64,000 bases of DNA, from contig JAIUOO010000016.1 of the NCBI GenBank assembly GCA_020161695.1, positions 1-64,000 of the forward strand. The letters run 5' to 3'. This document shows, piece by piece, positions 52,454 to 61,567 of the stretch. The stretch comes from Pseudomonadota bacterium (lineage in GTDB: Bacteria > Pseudomonadota > Alphaproteobacteria > Rhizobiales > Phreatobacteraceae). Within the stretch, counting starts at the first letter, position 1. The number at the start of each line of letters is the position of its first letter. A model generated the notes under the pieces. That model was not told where the DNA came from, did no database searches, and worked only from the letters and a program-made list of their open reading frames with translations. A program made the translations under genes and the position numbers.

Positions 52454-53245
52454 TCATGCCTCGGCGGGGCCGTTGCGGAAGATTTCGAGCCGCCGGGAGC
52501 CGGAGAAGATCGCCCTCGGCTGGAGCCCGTAGAAGCGCCGGATCGAATGGGAGAAATGGGTCGAATCCGGATAGCCGATGTCGAGGGCGAGATGCGCCAT
52601 GTTGATGGTCGCATTGGCGTAGTTGAGCAGGTGCCGCGCCCGCTTCCAGGCCCGCACGGCGCGGAAGGCGAACCCCGTCTCCTGCTTGAACAGATGCAGG
52701 AAACGCGAAACCGACAGGTTCACCGCCTCCGCGCAGTCCGAGGCGGTCAGCGCGTCGCCGGGGCGGGCATGCAGCATGGCGACGACGCGGGCGATGCGCG
52801 GGTCGATGCGGCGGCGCGCGAGGGGGGCGCCGAGCGCGACCCGGTCGAAAGCCTCCGTGGTCATCTCGTGCTTCAGCGGCGTCGCGCGGAGCGTGGCGTA
52901 GGCGTCGCGGATGCGGCTGGCAAGGCGAGCCTCGTCGGTCGCAAGGGTCTCGGCCTGCAATTGCGCGAGCGCTGCCGCATCCACCGTTTCGGGCTCGATC
53001 AGGATGCCGATGGCGTGGGGATGCTCGCTCTCGATCGTGTGCTCGGCATAGGCGGGGAGCACCGCCGCCTCGACCCAGCGGCTCGGCTGGCCCGACACGG
53101 TCAGGCACAGGCGGCCTTCCATCGAGGCGAAGAGGATGAAGGAGCCGAGGGTGCGGCGTCGTGGCCGGCCAAGCAACCCGGCGTAGAAGACGCGGTCAGG
53201 GCCAACCAGCATGAACCGTTCGGAACAGGCGTCTGCCCCATCCAT
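52454..53245 (-). CDS. AraC family transcriptional regulator
   Basis: A 263-residue regulator. The N-terminal part (1-150) is a sensor region with no clear family; the C-terminal AraC DNA-binding domain has 'CAEAVNLSVSRFLHLFKQETGF' (in part), 'RAWKRARHLL' and 'ALDIGYPDSTHFSHSIRRFYG'. It is upstream of and in the same direction as the catabolic block, so it is the natural candidate for its control. ATG 53245 has AGGGGAG 7 bases upstream. The 269-base gap on its other side separates it from the divergent TRAP binding-protein gene. Confidence 0.9.
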   Translation of the reverse strand: MDGADACSERFMLVGPDRVFYAGLLGRPRRRTLGSFILFASMEGRLCLTVSGQPSRWVEAAVLPAYAEHTIESEHPHAIGILIEPETVDAAALAQLQAETLATDEARLASRIRDAYATLRATPLKHEMTTEAFDRVALGAPLARRRIDPRIARVVAMLHARPGDALTASDCAEAVNLSVSRFLHLFKQETGFAFRAVRAWKRARHLLNYANATINMAHLALDIGYPDSTHFSHSIRRFYGLQPRAIFSGSRRLEIFRNGPAEA

Positions 53246-53502
53246 CGCGTTCTCCCCTGGCCGCATTCGACGGCCGTTTTTCTTGTCGTTTCACGTCACT
53301 ATAGGCGTTGGCGACGCGCGCGCCAGCGTGCCGAACGGCTACGGGCGGCACGCATGGGGAGCGTCGGGCCGAGCGGATCCCGATCTAGACGAAAGTCGAC
53401 GCGGGTGGCAGCCATGCGGGTGGGGCATTGCGGATTTGCCCCCACATCAGGCTTATGGCCCCTCCGCTGAACTGTGCCGGGAATCCGGCCTTTCGCTTCT
53501 GA

Positions 53503-54609
<1,107 letters not shown>

Positions 54610-54632
54610 TCGGATCATCGGTTCCACAGGTG

Positions 54633-54666
54633 AAGGGCCGCGCGACGAGCGTGGCCCTTTGCTTTT
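54633..54666 (+). terminator. Intrinsic terminator after the TRAP binding-protein gene
   Basis: AAGGGCC (54633-54639) pairs with GGCCCTT (54653-54659), with CGC/GCG pairing inside, followed by a T-rich TTTGCTTTT tail. It isolates the binding-protein gene from the aldehyde dehydrogenase gene. Confidence 0.8.
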
Positions 54667-54820
54667 GGCGCGTCCGCAAGGGCGCGGCAGCGGAAGGGAG
54701 CCCTGCCGGAAAAACGGGGCTCGGCTCTGGCTTTTTGCTGCCGAATGGTGGCAGGTTCTGCGCCCCATCTCCGAATTCGGCACGATCGGGGCCATAAAGC
54801 GCGTTTGGAGGACGAAGGCG

Positions 54821-56251
54821 ATGTCGAACAACCTGAAATTCTACATCAACGGCGAGTGGGTTGCCCCGACTGGCAGCGCGACCATCGACGTGATCGATCC
54901 CTCGACCGAGGAGGCTTTCGCCACCATCGCGCTCGGCACCGAGGCGGACGTGGACAAGGCGGTGAAGGCCGCCCGCGAGGCCTTCAAGACCTTCTCGCAG
55001 ACCACCAAGGAAGAGCGCCTCGCGCTGATGCGCAAGGTCGCCGAGGCCTACAAGGCCCGCTACGCCGACATCGCCGACGCGCTGTCCCGCGAGATGGGCG
55101 CGCCGAAGAAGCTCGCCCACACCGCGCAGGCAGGCATGGGCACCGCCCACCTCGCCAAGATGATCGAGACGCTGGAGAACTTCGAGTTCGAGGAACTGCG
55201 CGGCTCGACCCTGATCGCCAAGGAGGCCATCGGCGTCGTCGGCATGATCACGCCGTGGAACTGGCCGATTAACCAGATCATGTGCAAGGTCGCCCCGGCG
55301 CTCGCCGCCGGCTGCACCATGGTGCTGAAGCCGAGCGAGGTCGCGCCGATCAACGCCATCATCTTCGCCGAGGTCATGCATGCCGCCGGCGTGCCGAAGG
55401 GCGTGTTCAACCTCGTCAACGGCGACGGCCCGACCGTGGGCGAGGCGATCGCCCGTCATCCCGGCGTCGACATGGTCTCGTTCACCGGCTCGACCCGCGC
55501 CGGCATCCTCGTCGCCAAGGCGGCGGCCGACACCGTCAAGCGCGTCCATCAGGAGCTCGGCGGCAAGTCGGCCAACATCATCCTGCCCGATGCCGACCTC
55601 GCCAAGGCGGTGAAGCTCGGCGTCGAGGGCATGATGCGCAATTCCGGCCAGTCCTGTAACGCGCCGACGCGCATGTTCGTGCCGGCGGACAGGCACGACG
55701 AGGCGAAGCAGGTCGCCAAGGAAACGGCCGAGAAGCTGAAGGTCGGCTCGCCGACGCTCGACGACACCTGGATGGGCCCGGTGGTCAGCGAGATCCAGTA
55801 CAACAAGATCCAGAAGCTGATCGAGGCCGGCATCAAGGAAGGCGCGGAACTGGTCACCGGCGGCCCCGGCCGTCCGGAGGAGCTGAACCGCGGCTACTAC
55901 GTCCGCCCGACCGTCTTCGCCGGCGTCACCGACGACATGACCATCGCGCGCGAGGAAATCTTCGGGCCGGTCCTGTCGATCCTGCCCTACAAGAGCGAGG
56001 ACGAGATCGTCGACCGCGCCAACGACACGCCCTACGGGCTTGCCTCCTACGTGCAGTCCGGCTCCATCGACAAGGCGCGCAAGCTCGCCTCGAAGATGCG
56101 TTCGGGCAATGTCTACATCAACTATCCCGCCTGGGATGGCGGCGCCCCCTTCGGCGGCTACAAGCAGTCCGGCAACGGCCGCGAATATGCCGATTTCGGT
56201 CTCGAGGAATTCCTCGAGATCAAGGGCACGGTCGGCTACGGCGCCGCCTGA
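54821..56251 (+). CDS. NAD(P)-dependent aldehyde dehydrogenase
   Basis: A 476-residue aldehyde dehydrogenase. 'MITPWNWPINQIMCKVAPAL' near residue 145 (in part) holds the catalytic Asn and cofactor contacts, 'ELGGKSANIIL' the general-base Glu, and 'NSGQSCNAPTRM' near residue 280 the catalytic Cys. Residues before the cofactor site do not settle NAD versus NADP. The substrate is unknown. 'RVWRTKAM' marks the end of the upstream non-coding frame; ATG 54821 has GGAGGA about 9 bases upstream. It is a single-gene unit between terminators. Confidence 0.92.
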   Translation: MSNNLKFYINGEWVAPTGSATIDVIDPSTEEAFATIALGTEADVDKAVKAAREAFKTFSQTTKEERLALMRKVAEAYKARYADIADALSREMGAPKKLAHTAQAGMGTAHLAKMIETLENFEFEELRGSTLIAKEAIGVVGMITPWNWPINQIMCKVAPALAAGCTMVLKPSEVAPINAIIFAEVMHAAGVPKGVFNLVNGDGPTVGEAIARHPGVDMVSFTGSTRAGILVAKAAADTVKRVHQELGGKSANIILPDADLAKAVKLGVEGMMRNSGQSCNAPTRMFVPADRHDEAKQVAKETAEKLKVGSPTLDDTWMGPVVSEIQYNKIQKLIEAGIKEGAELVTGGPGRPEELNRGYYVRPTVFAGVTDDMTIAREEIFGPVLSILPYKSEDEIVDRANDTPYGLASYVQSGSIDKARKLASKMRSGNVYINYPAWDGGAPFGGYKQSGNGREYADFGLEEFLEIKGTVGYGAA

Positions 56252-56277
56252 TCCGATCGTCCCGACAATGCGTGTTT

Positions 56278-56309
56278 CCGGGCGGCCTCGTGCCGCCCGG
56301 TTTCGTTTT
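56278..56309 (+). terminator. Intrinsic terminator after the aldehyde dehydrogenase gene
   Basis: CCGGGCGGC (56278-56286) and GCCGCCCGG (56292-56300) form a perfect 9-base stem with a CTCGT loop, followed by TTTCGTTTT. Confidence 0.9.
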
Positions 56310-56348
56310 GGGAGTTCGATGTCTGCTTGAAGGTCTACGCAGTTGGAA

Positions 56349-56440
56349 CGTCATGCCCGGCCTTGCGCCGGGCATCCACGACTTCCTTCTTCGCCGAGGT
56401 GTTCAAGTCGTGGATGGCCGGGCCAAGCCCGGCCATGACG
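56349..56440. repeat. Palindromic intergenic repeat, copy 4
   Basis: CGTCATGCCCGGC-cttgc-GCCGGGCAT, TCCACGACTTCCTT, a spacer, GTTCAAGTCGTGGA, then TGGCCGGG-ccaag-CCCGGCCATGACG. Both hairpins are perfect. It lies between the convergent aldehyde dehydrogenase and cobQ genes. Confidence 0.88.
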
Positions 56441-56474
56441 AGGCGGTTCTGCCTTTCCGGCGCCTCGGGCGGCG

Positions 56475-57938
56475 TCAGGCCGCCTTGCCCGCGATGGCCC
56501 ACAGCCTGTCGATGTCGAGATGGGCGGCGAGATGGTCCGCGAAGCGGTCCAGCACGTCGTCCACCATGGCCTCGTAGGCGAGGTTGCTGGTCTCGGCCCC
56601 CAGTGCCGAGAGGAACGCCCGGCGCATCCCGTCATTGGCGAAGAGGCCGTGGACGTAGGTGCCGCAGATCCGCCCGTCCGGCGAAACCGCGCCATCGCCT
56701 CGCCCGTCCGACAGCGTCGCGAAGGGCCGCGCGCAATCCGCGCCCGTCGTCATGCCGAGATGCATCTCGTAGCCCGAAAAGGCCGCGCCGCCGGCCGTGC
56801 CCGTCACCGCGACGAGGCTCTTGTTGCCGGTCAGCACCGTATCGACGGCGAGGAGCCCGAGGCCCGGCACCGTGCGCGCCGCTCCCTCGATGCCGTCGGG
56901 ATCGCCGATGGTCCGCCCGAGCATCTGGTAGCCGCCGCATATGCCGAGCACCCGCCCGCCGCGCCTGACGTGCGCGGCGATGTCGATGTCCCATCCCTGC
57001 GCGCGCAGGAACAGGAGGTCGTCGATGGTGGTTTTCGAGCCCGGCAGCAGAACCAGCGCCGCCTCCGCCGGAAGCGGCTGCCCCGGCTCGATGAGACGCA
57101 CCTCGACGCCGGCCTCGGCCTTGAGCGGGTCGAGATCGTCGAAATTGGCGATCCGCGGCATGACCGGCACCGCGATTACGGGGCTGCCAGAACGTGCGCC
57201 GCCGAACCCGGCCTTGAGCCCGAGAATGTCCTCCGCCGGCAGACGGCCGGCATCGGCGAAATGCGGCACGAGGCCGATGGCGTCCCAGCCGGTACGCTCC
57301 GCGATCATCGCCATGCCGTCGGCGAACAGCGCGGGGTCACCGCGGAAGCGGTTGACGATGAAGCCGCGGACCAGCGCGGCATCCCCCGGCGCGATCACCG
57401 CCTGCGTGCCGACGAGGCTGGCGATGACGCCGCCGCGGTCGATGTCGCCGACAAGGACGACCGGCACGCGCGCGGCTTCGGCAAAGCCCATATTGGCGAT
57501 GTCGCGCGCGCGCAGGTTGATTTCCGAGGCCGAGCCAGCGCCCTCGACCAGCATCAGGTCGGCTTCCGCCGAAAGGCGCGCATAGGAATCGAGCACCGCC
57601 TCCATGAGGCGCGGCTTCCAGTCCTGGAACTCGCGCGCCTTCGCCGCGCCGACGCGCCTGCCCTGCACGATGACCTGCGAACCGACCTCGCTCTGCGGCT
57701 TCAGGAGCACCGGGTTCATGTGGACGCTGGGCGCGACGCCCGCCGCGCGCGCCTGCAGCGCCTGCGCCCGGCCGATCTCGCCGCCATCGGCGGTGACCGC
57801 CGCGTTGTTGGACATGTTCTGCGGCTTGAACGGCCGAACCTTCAGGCCGCGCCGCGCGAACAGGCGCGCCAGCCCCGCCACCAGCAGCGACTTGCCGACA
57901 TCGGAGCCGGTGCCCTGGATCATCAGCGCGCGGGTCAT
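56475..57938 (-). CDS. cobQ: Cobyric acid synthase
   Basis: A 487-residue glutamine amidotransferase that amidates the b, d, e and g side chains of adenosylcobyrinic acid diamide. The N-terminal ATP-binding domain starts '[19 protein letters not shown]' (in part). The C-terminal GATase domain has the catalytic Cys in '[12 protein letters not shown]' near residue 333 and the His in '[10 protein letters not shown]'. It follows cobO by 3 bases on the same strand. Confidence 0.96.
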   Translation of the reverse strand: MTRALMIQGTGSDVGKSLLVAGLARLFARRGLKVRPFKPQNMSNNAAVTADGGEIGRAQALQARAAGVAPSVHMNPVLLKPQSEVGSQVIVQGRRVGAAKAREFQDWKPRLMEAVLDSYARLSAEADLMLVEGAGSASEINLRARDIANMGFAEAARVPVVLVGDIDRGGVIASLVGTQAVIAPGDAALVRGFIVNRFRGDPALFADGMAMIAERTGWDAIGLVPHFADAGRLPAEDILGLKAGFGGARSGSPVIAVPVMPRIANFDDLDPLKAEAGVEVRLIEPGQPLPAEAALVLLPGSKTTIDDLLFLRAQGWDIDIAAHVRRGGRVLGICGGYQMLGRTIGDPDGIEGAARTVPGLGLLAVDTVLTGNKSLVAVTGTAGGAAFSGYEMHLGMTTGADCARPFATLSDGRGDGAVSPDGRICGTYVHGLFANDGMRRAFLSALGAETSNLAYEAMVDDVLDRFADHLAAHLDIDRLWAIAGKAA

Positions 57939-57941
57939 ACC

Positions 57942-58553
57942 TTAGAACTCGATGCCCTTTTGCGCCTTCACCCCGGCGGCGAAATGGTGCTTCACCTGCC
58001 CCATCTCGGTGACGAGGTCGGCCGCCTCGATCAGTTCCGGCTTGGCGTTGCGCCCGGTCACGACGACATGCAGCCCGGCGCGACGGCTCTGGAGCGCCTC
58101 CACCACCTCGGCGAGCGGCAGATAATCGTAGCGCAGCGCGATGTTCATCTCGTCGAGCACGACGAGGCCGATGGTGGGGTCTGCCATCAGCTCCTTCGCC
58201 TTCTCGAAGGCACGCGTCGCGGCGGCGATGTCGCGCGCCTTGTCCTGCGTTTCCCAGGTGAAGCCCTCGCCCATGGAATGCCAGGCGATGCGATCGCCGA
58301 AAGCCTCCAGCGCGCGCTTCTCGCCGGTGTCCCAGGCGCCCTTGATGAACTGCACCACGCCCACCCGCCAGCCATGGCCGAGCGCCCGGAGGATCAGGCC
58401 GAAGGCCGCCGTCGACTTGCCCTTGCCCGGCCCGGTATTGACGATCAGCAGGCCCTTCTCGACGGTCTTGGACGCGACCTCCGCGTCCTGCACCGCCTTG
58501 CGCTTCTCCATCTTGGCCTTATGGCGCGCGGCCTCGTCCGTGTCCGTCGTCAT
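57942..58553 (-). CDS. cobO: Corrinoid adenosyltransferase, CobO/BtuR type
   Basis: A 203-residue ATP:cob(I)alamin adenosyltransferase. The P-loop 'NTGPGKGKSTAAFG' is near residue 40, 'RVGVVQFIKGAWDTGE' and 'VLDEMNIALRYDYL' are the substrate-binding blocks, and 'VVTGRNAKPELIEAADLVTEM' (in part) is the C-terminal motif. It attaches the 5'-deoxyadenosyl group to the corrinoid before CobQ acts. 7 bases separate it from cobU. Confidence 0.96.
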   Translation of the reverse strand: MTTDTDEAARHKAKMEKRKAVQDAEVASKTVEKGLLIVNTGPGKGKSTAAFGLILRALGHGWRVGVVQFIKGAWDTGEKRALEAFGDRIAWHSMGEGFTWETQDKARDIAAATRAFEKAKELMADPTIGLVVLDEMNIALRYDYLPLAEVVEALQSRRAGLHVVVTGRNAKPELIEAADLVTEMGQVKHHFAAGVKAQKGIEF

Positions 58554-58560
58554 CGCCGCC

Positions 58561-59055
58561 TCACTTCACCTGCATCGGAATTCCCGCGACCACCAGAACC
58601 ACGCGGTCCGCGATAGCCGCAAGCTCCTGGTGGAGCCGCCCGGCCTCGTCGCGGAACCGGCGCGCCAGCGCGTTCTCCGGCACGATGCCGAAGCCGACCT
58701 CGTTGGAGACCAGCACCAGCGGCCCGGCCGCGTTCCGGCAGGCCTCCACCAGGGCGGCCCGTTCGGCGGCCACGTCGCGCTCCGCCAGAACGACATTGGT
58801 CAGCCACAGCGTCAGGCAGTCGACCAGCACCGGTGAACCGTCGCCGGCTGCGATGGCGCGGCCAAGCTCCAGCGGCGCGTCCACCGTGCGCCAGCCGCCG
58901 CCGCGTCTGGCCCGGTGCTGCGCGATCCGCTCGTGCATCTCGTCGTCGAACGCCTGCGCGGTGGCGATATAGGTCCACGGGCCGGTTTCGGCCTCGATCA
59001 GGGCTTCGGCGTGGCGGCTCTTGCCGGAGCGCGCGCCGCCGAGGACGAGGGTCAT
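58561..59055 (-). CDS. cobU: Adenosylcobinamide kinase / guanylyltransferase
   Basis: A 164-residue bifunctional enzyme (CobU/CobP) that phosphorylates adenosylcobinamide and adds GMP. The P-loop 'LVLGGARSGKSRHAE' is at the N terminus, 'YIATAQAFDDEMHERIAQHR' (in part) contains the guanylylated His region, and 'LVSNEVGFGIVPENALARRFRDEAG' (in part) is the family's late block. The ATG at 59055 lies about 75 bases from the edge of the divergent riboswitch. First gene of cobU-cobO-cobQ; no riboswitch is seen on its own strand. Confidence 0.95.
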   Translation of the reverse strand: MTLVLGGARSGKSRHAEALIEAETGPWTYIATAQAFDDEMHERIAQHRARRGGGWRTVDAPLELGRAIAAGDGSPVLVDCLTLWLTNVVLAERDVAAERAALVEACRNAAGPLVLVSNEVGFGIVPENALARRFRDEAGRLHQELAAIADRVVLVVAGIPMQVK

Positions 59056-59127
59056 GCGGGGAAGGGGCAAGGGGTCTGGTCCGGCTTCGGTCGAAGGGCA
59101 TCCATTGCAAATGCCGGCGCGGGCCGA

Positions 59128-59300
59128 TAGTCCTACGGGCGACGGTGCCGCCTTCAAGGGCGGTGAAAAGGGAACATGGTGAGATGCCATGGCTGCCCCC
59201 GCAACTGTAAGCGGTGATCCGCGCGCCACACGCCACTGGGCAACAAGACCCGGGAAGGCGGCGCACGGAGAAGACCCGCGAGCCAGGAGACCTGCCGTCA
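59128..59300 (+). promoter_or_regulatory. Cobalamin riboswitch (B12 element)
   Basis: The conserved core is visible in order: GGGAACATGGTGAGATGCCATGG from about 59169, CCCCCGCAACTGTAAGCGG near 59197-59215, GCCACTGGG near 59232, GGGAAGGCGGCGCACGG near 59252, and the B12 box 'GAGCCAGGAGACCTGCC' at 59280-59296. It lies upstream of hupE-like, DUF1636, cobW and cobN and should reduce their expression when adenosylcobalamin is plentiful. Confidence 0.95.
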
Positions 59301-59368
59301 ACAGTGCTTCTCATGGGCCCATCGGACGGGGTGTTCCGCTGGCGGCTGTGTCCGGGTGATTCCCGGCT

Positions 59369-59414
59369 CCGTCCTTGGGAGCTTCGCCGGCAACTCGCCG
59401 GCCGCAAAGGACGG
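59369..59414 (+). promoter_or_regulatory. Hairpin masking the hupE ribosome binding site
   Basis: CCGTCCTT at 59369-59376 can pair with AAGGACGG at 59407-59414, which contains the likely Shine-Dalgarno sequence of the gene starting at 59422. Inside is a second hairpin, GCCGGC-aactc-GCCGGC. This is a plausible expression platform for the riboswitch, acting on translation. The pairing is read by eye only. Confidence 0.5.
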
Positions 59415-59421
59415 GTCTGTC

Positions 59422-60069
59422 ATGAGTCACGCCATTTTTCCCTGCCGCCACGTCCTGTTGGCGGGTCTTGCCCTGGTTCTGGCGGCTGCCGCCGATCCGG
59501 CGCTCGCGCACCACCCGATGGGCGGCGCAACGCCGACCACGTTCTGGCAAGGCCTGCTGTCCGGCTTCGGCCATCCGGTCCTCGGCCTGGACCACCTCGC
59601 CGCGCTCATCGTGGTCGGTCTTCTTGCCTCGCGCGTCGGCACGGGCTGGTTCCTGCTGCCCGCGGCCTGGATCGCCGCCATGGGCATCGGCGTCGTCGCC
59701 CATCTGGTGCGCACCGATCTGCCGGGCGCCGAATTCCTGGTCGCCGGCAGCCTTGTGGTCATTGCGCTCGTTGCCGTGCTGCGCCCCGCCATGCCGCTCG
59801 CGGTTACCGGTCTGCTGTTTCTCGTCGGCGGCTTCGCCCATGGCCACGCGCTGGCCGAGACCGTTGCGGGCGCCGAACCCATGCCGATCGGCGCCTACCT
59901 GATCGGTCTCGTCGTCGTGCAGGCCGCCATCACGACGGTCGTCGCCTTCGCCGCCCGCCGGTTCTTCGCGGCCGGAGGCGACGCGCCGCCGGCCTTCCGC
60001 GCGGTCGCGGGCGCCATGGGCGCGGTCGGCCTCGTCTTCCTGGTGGTCGCTGTCCGCGGCCTCGCCTGA
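59422..60069 (+). CDS. HupE/UreJ family membrane protein, probable cobalt importer
   Basis: A 215-residue protein with a signal-like first helix followed by 'ALAHHPMGG', then about six membrane helices. The HupE/UreJ signature 'GFGHPVLGLDHLAALIVVG' (in part) near residue 50 and 'FLVGGFAHGHALAET' near 140 supply the histidines that bind metal. The family moves nickel or cobalt; the B12 riboswitch upstream points to cobalt. ATG 59422 follows the masked ribosome binding site. Confidence 0.9.
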   Translation: MSHAIFPCRHVLLAGLALVLAAAADPALAHHPMGGATPTTFWQGLLSGFGHPVLGLDHLAALIVVGLLASRVGTGWFLLPAAWIAAMGIGVVAHLVRTDLPGAEFLVAGSLVVIALVAVLRPAMPLAVTGLLFLVGGFAHGHALAETVAGAEPMPIGAYLIGLVVVQAAITTVVAFAARRFFAAGGDAPPAFRAVAGAMGAVGLVFLVVAVRGLA

Positions 60070-60081
60070 GGATCATTCGCA

Positions 60082-60492
60082 ATGACCTTCGTCACACAGG
60101 CCATGCCCCCCGCCGGGATGGGCGCAGGCACCATCCGCCTGATGGTCTGCACCACCTGCCGCGCGCCGGGCGGCGATCCCGACGCGCCGCGTCCGGGCGC
60201 GCGCCTCCACGCGACACTCGAAGCCGTCATCGCCGCCGATCCGGCGCTCGCCCACATCACGGTCGAGCCGGTCGAATGCCTGTCCGTCTGCAAGCGACCC
60301 TGCACGGTCGCCATCGCGGGGCCGGATCGCTGGACCTATGTCTATGGCGACCTCGACCCCGACACGGCCGCGGAAACCCTGATCGGTTTCGCCGGCCAGT
60401 ACCGCGCCACCGGCGACGGCATCGTCACCTGGCGCGAGCGCCCCGACATCATCCGCAAGGGCGTCGTCGCCCGCATTCCCCCGCTTCGCTGA
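60082..60492 (+). CDS. DUF1636 family metal-binding protein
   Basis: A 136-residue soluble protein. 'LMVCTTCRAPGG' and 'VECLSVCKRPCTVAI' give four to five cysteines in a thioredoxin-like 2Fe-2S ferredoxin arrangement (CxxC ... CxxxCxxxC). DUF1636 genes often accompany cobalamin genes in proteobacteria, but the role is not established; electron transfer to the corrin pathway or metal handling are options. 12 bases after the hupE-like gene. Confidence 0.85.
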   Translation: MTFVTQAMPPAGMGAGTIRLMVCTTCRAPGGDPDAPRPGARLHATLEAVIAADPALAHITVEPVECLSVCKRPCTVAIAGPDRWTYVYGDLDPDTAAETLIGFAGQYRATGDGIVTWRERPDIIRKGVVARIPPLR

Positions 60493-60503
60493 TCGAGACC
60501 GCC

Positions 60504-61550
60504 ATGACCGCCGCAAACGCCTCTCTTTCGAAGGTTCCCTGCACCATCGTCACCGGCTTCCTCGGCGCGGGGAAGACGACGCTCGTCCGCCACCTGCTCC
60601 AGAATGCCGGCGGTCGCCGCATCGCCGTGCTCGTCAACGAGTTCGGCGATCTCGGCTTCGACGGCTCGTTCATCGCCGGCTGCGGCATCGAGGGCTGCAC
60701 GGCTGAGGACATCGTCGAACTGCCGAACGGCTGCATCTGCTGCACCGTGGCCGACGATTTCGTGCCCGCGCTGGAAAAGCTGCTGAACCGGCCGAACCCG
60801 CCCGAGCACATCCTGATCGAAACCTCCGGCCTCGCCCTGCCGAAGCCGCTGGTCAGCGCCTTCAACTGGCCGGCGATCCGCGCGCGCGTCACGGTCGATG
60901 GCGTCATCGCCGTGGTCGATGGCCCGGCGGTCGCCGACGGCACCTTCGCCGACGATCCCGAAGCGCTCGCCGCCCAGCGCGCCGACGACGCATCCGTCGA
61001 CCACGATAACCCGCTGGAGGAGGTGTTCGAGGACCAGATCCTCTGCGCCGACCTGATCCTCCTCAACAAGTCCGACGCCATCGACCTCGACACCCGCAAC
61101 CGGGTGAAGCACGAGATCAACCAGCACCTGCCCAAGGCGATCAAGATCGTCGAGACCGCGCACGGCGCGGTCGAGCCCGCCCTCGTCATCGGCCTCGGCG
61201 CGGCGGCGGAGGCCGATCTCGCCGCGCGGCCCTCGCATCACGAGAGCGAGGCGGATCACGACCACGACGATTTCGACAGCGAGGCCTTTCCCTTGCCGAG
61301 GGTGGCCGCTCCCGAGGAGCTCGCCGCGCGCGTGGCGAAAGCGGCCGAAGCGGCCGGCGTGCTGCGCCTGAAAGGCTTCTCGGCGGTCGGCGACAAGCCG
61401 ATGCGCCTGGTCGTGCAGGGCGTCGGCCGGCGTGTCTCGCACCATTACGACCGCGCCTGGAACACGGGCGAAGATCGCGCCGGCAGGCTGGTCGTCATCG
61501 GCCTCAAGGGCTTCGACCGCGACGCGGTCGCCGCCGCTCTCGCCGGCTGA
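60504..61550 (+). CDS. cobW: CobW family GTPase metallochaperone
   Basis: A 348-residue G3E GTPase. 'TGFLGAGKTTLVRHLL' is the P-loop (about 17-32), 'GCICCTV' the CxCC metal site near residue 77, and 'LLNKSDAID' the guanine-specificity motif. A His/Asp-rich insert ('HHESEADHDHDD') near 245 may hold metal. CobW is believed to deliver cobalt to the CobNST chelatase in aerobic cobalamin synthesis; cobN follows after 17 bases. Confidence 0.95.
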   Translation: MTAANASLSKVPCTIVTGFLGAGKTTLVRHLLQNAGGRRIAVLVNEFGDLGFDGSFIAGCGIEGCTAEDIVELPNGCICCTVADDFVPALEKLLNRPNPPEHILIETSGLALPKPLVSAFNWPAIRARVTVDGVIAVVDGPAVADGTFADDPEALAAQRADDASVDHDNPLEEVFEDQILCADLILLNKSDAIDLDTRNRVKHEINQHLPKAIKIVETAHGAVEPALVIGLGAAAEADLAARPSHHESEADHDHDDFDSEAFPLPRVAAPEELAARVAKAAEAAGVLRLKGFSAVGDKPMRLVVQGVGRRVSHHYDRAWNTGEDRAGRLVVIGLKGFDRDAVAAALAG

Positions 61551-61567
61551 GGGAGACGCGTCGCCCG

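Noticed and set aside
53280..53312. Possible promoter (TTGTCG ... TATAGG) before the TRAP binding-protein gene
   Set aside because: The spacing between the two boxes is only 11 bases, too short for sigma70.
56520..58616. A plus-strand open frame of ~700 codons
   Set aside because: It is antisense to cobQ and cobO; the His/Arg-rich composition is typical of a shadow frame.
59214..60503. N-terminal extension of cobW by ~430 codons
   Set aside because: It would cover the riboswitch, hupE-like and DUF1636 genes in another frame; the P-loop starts at the normal place after ATG 60504.
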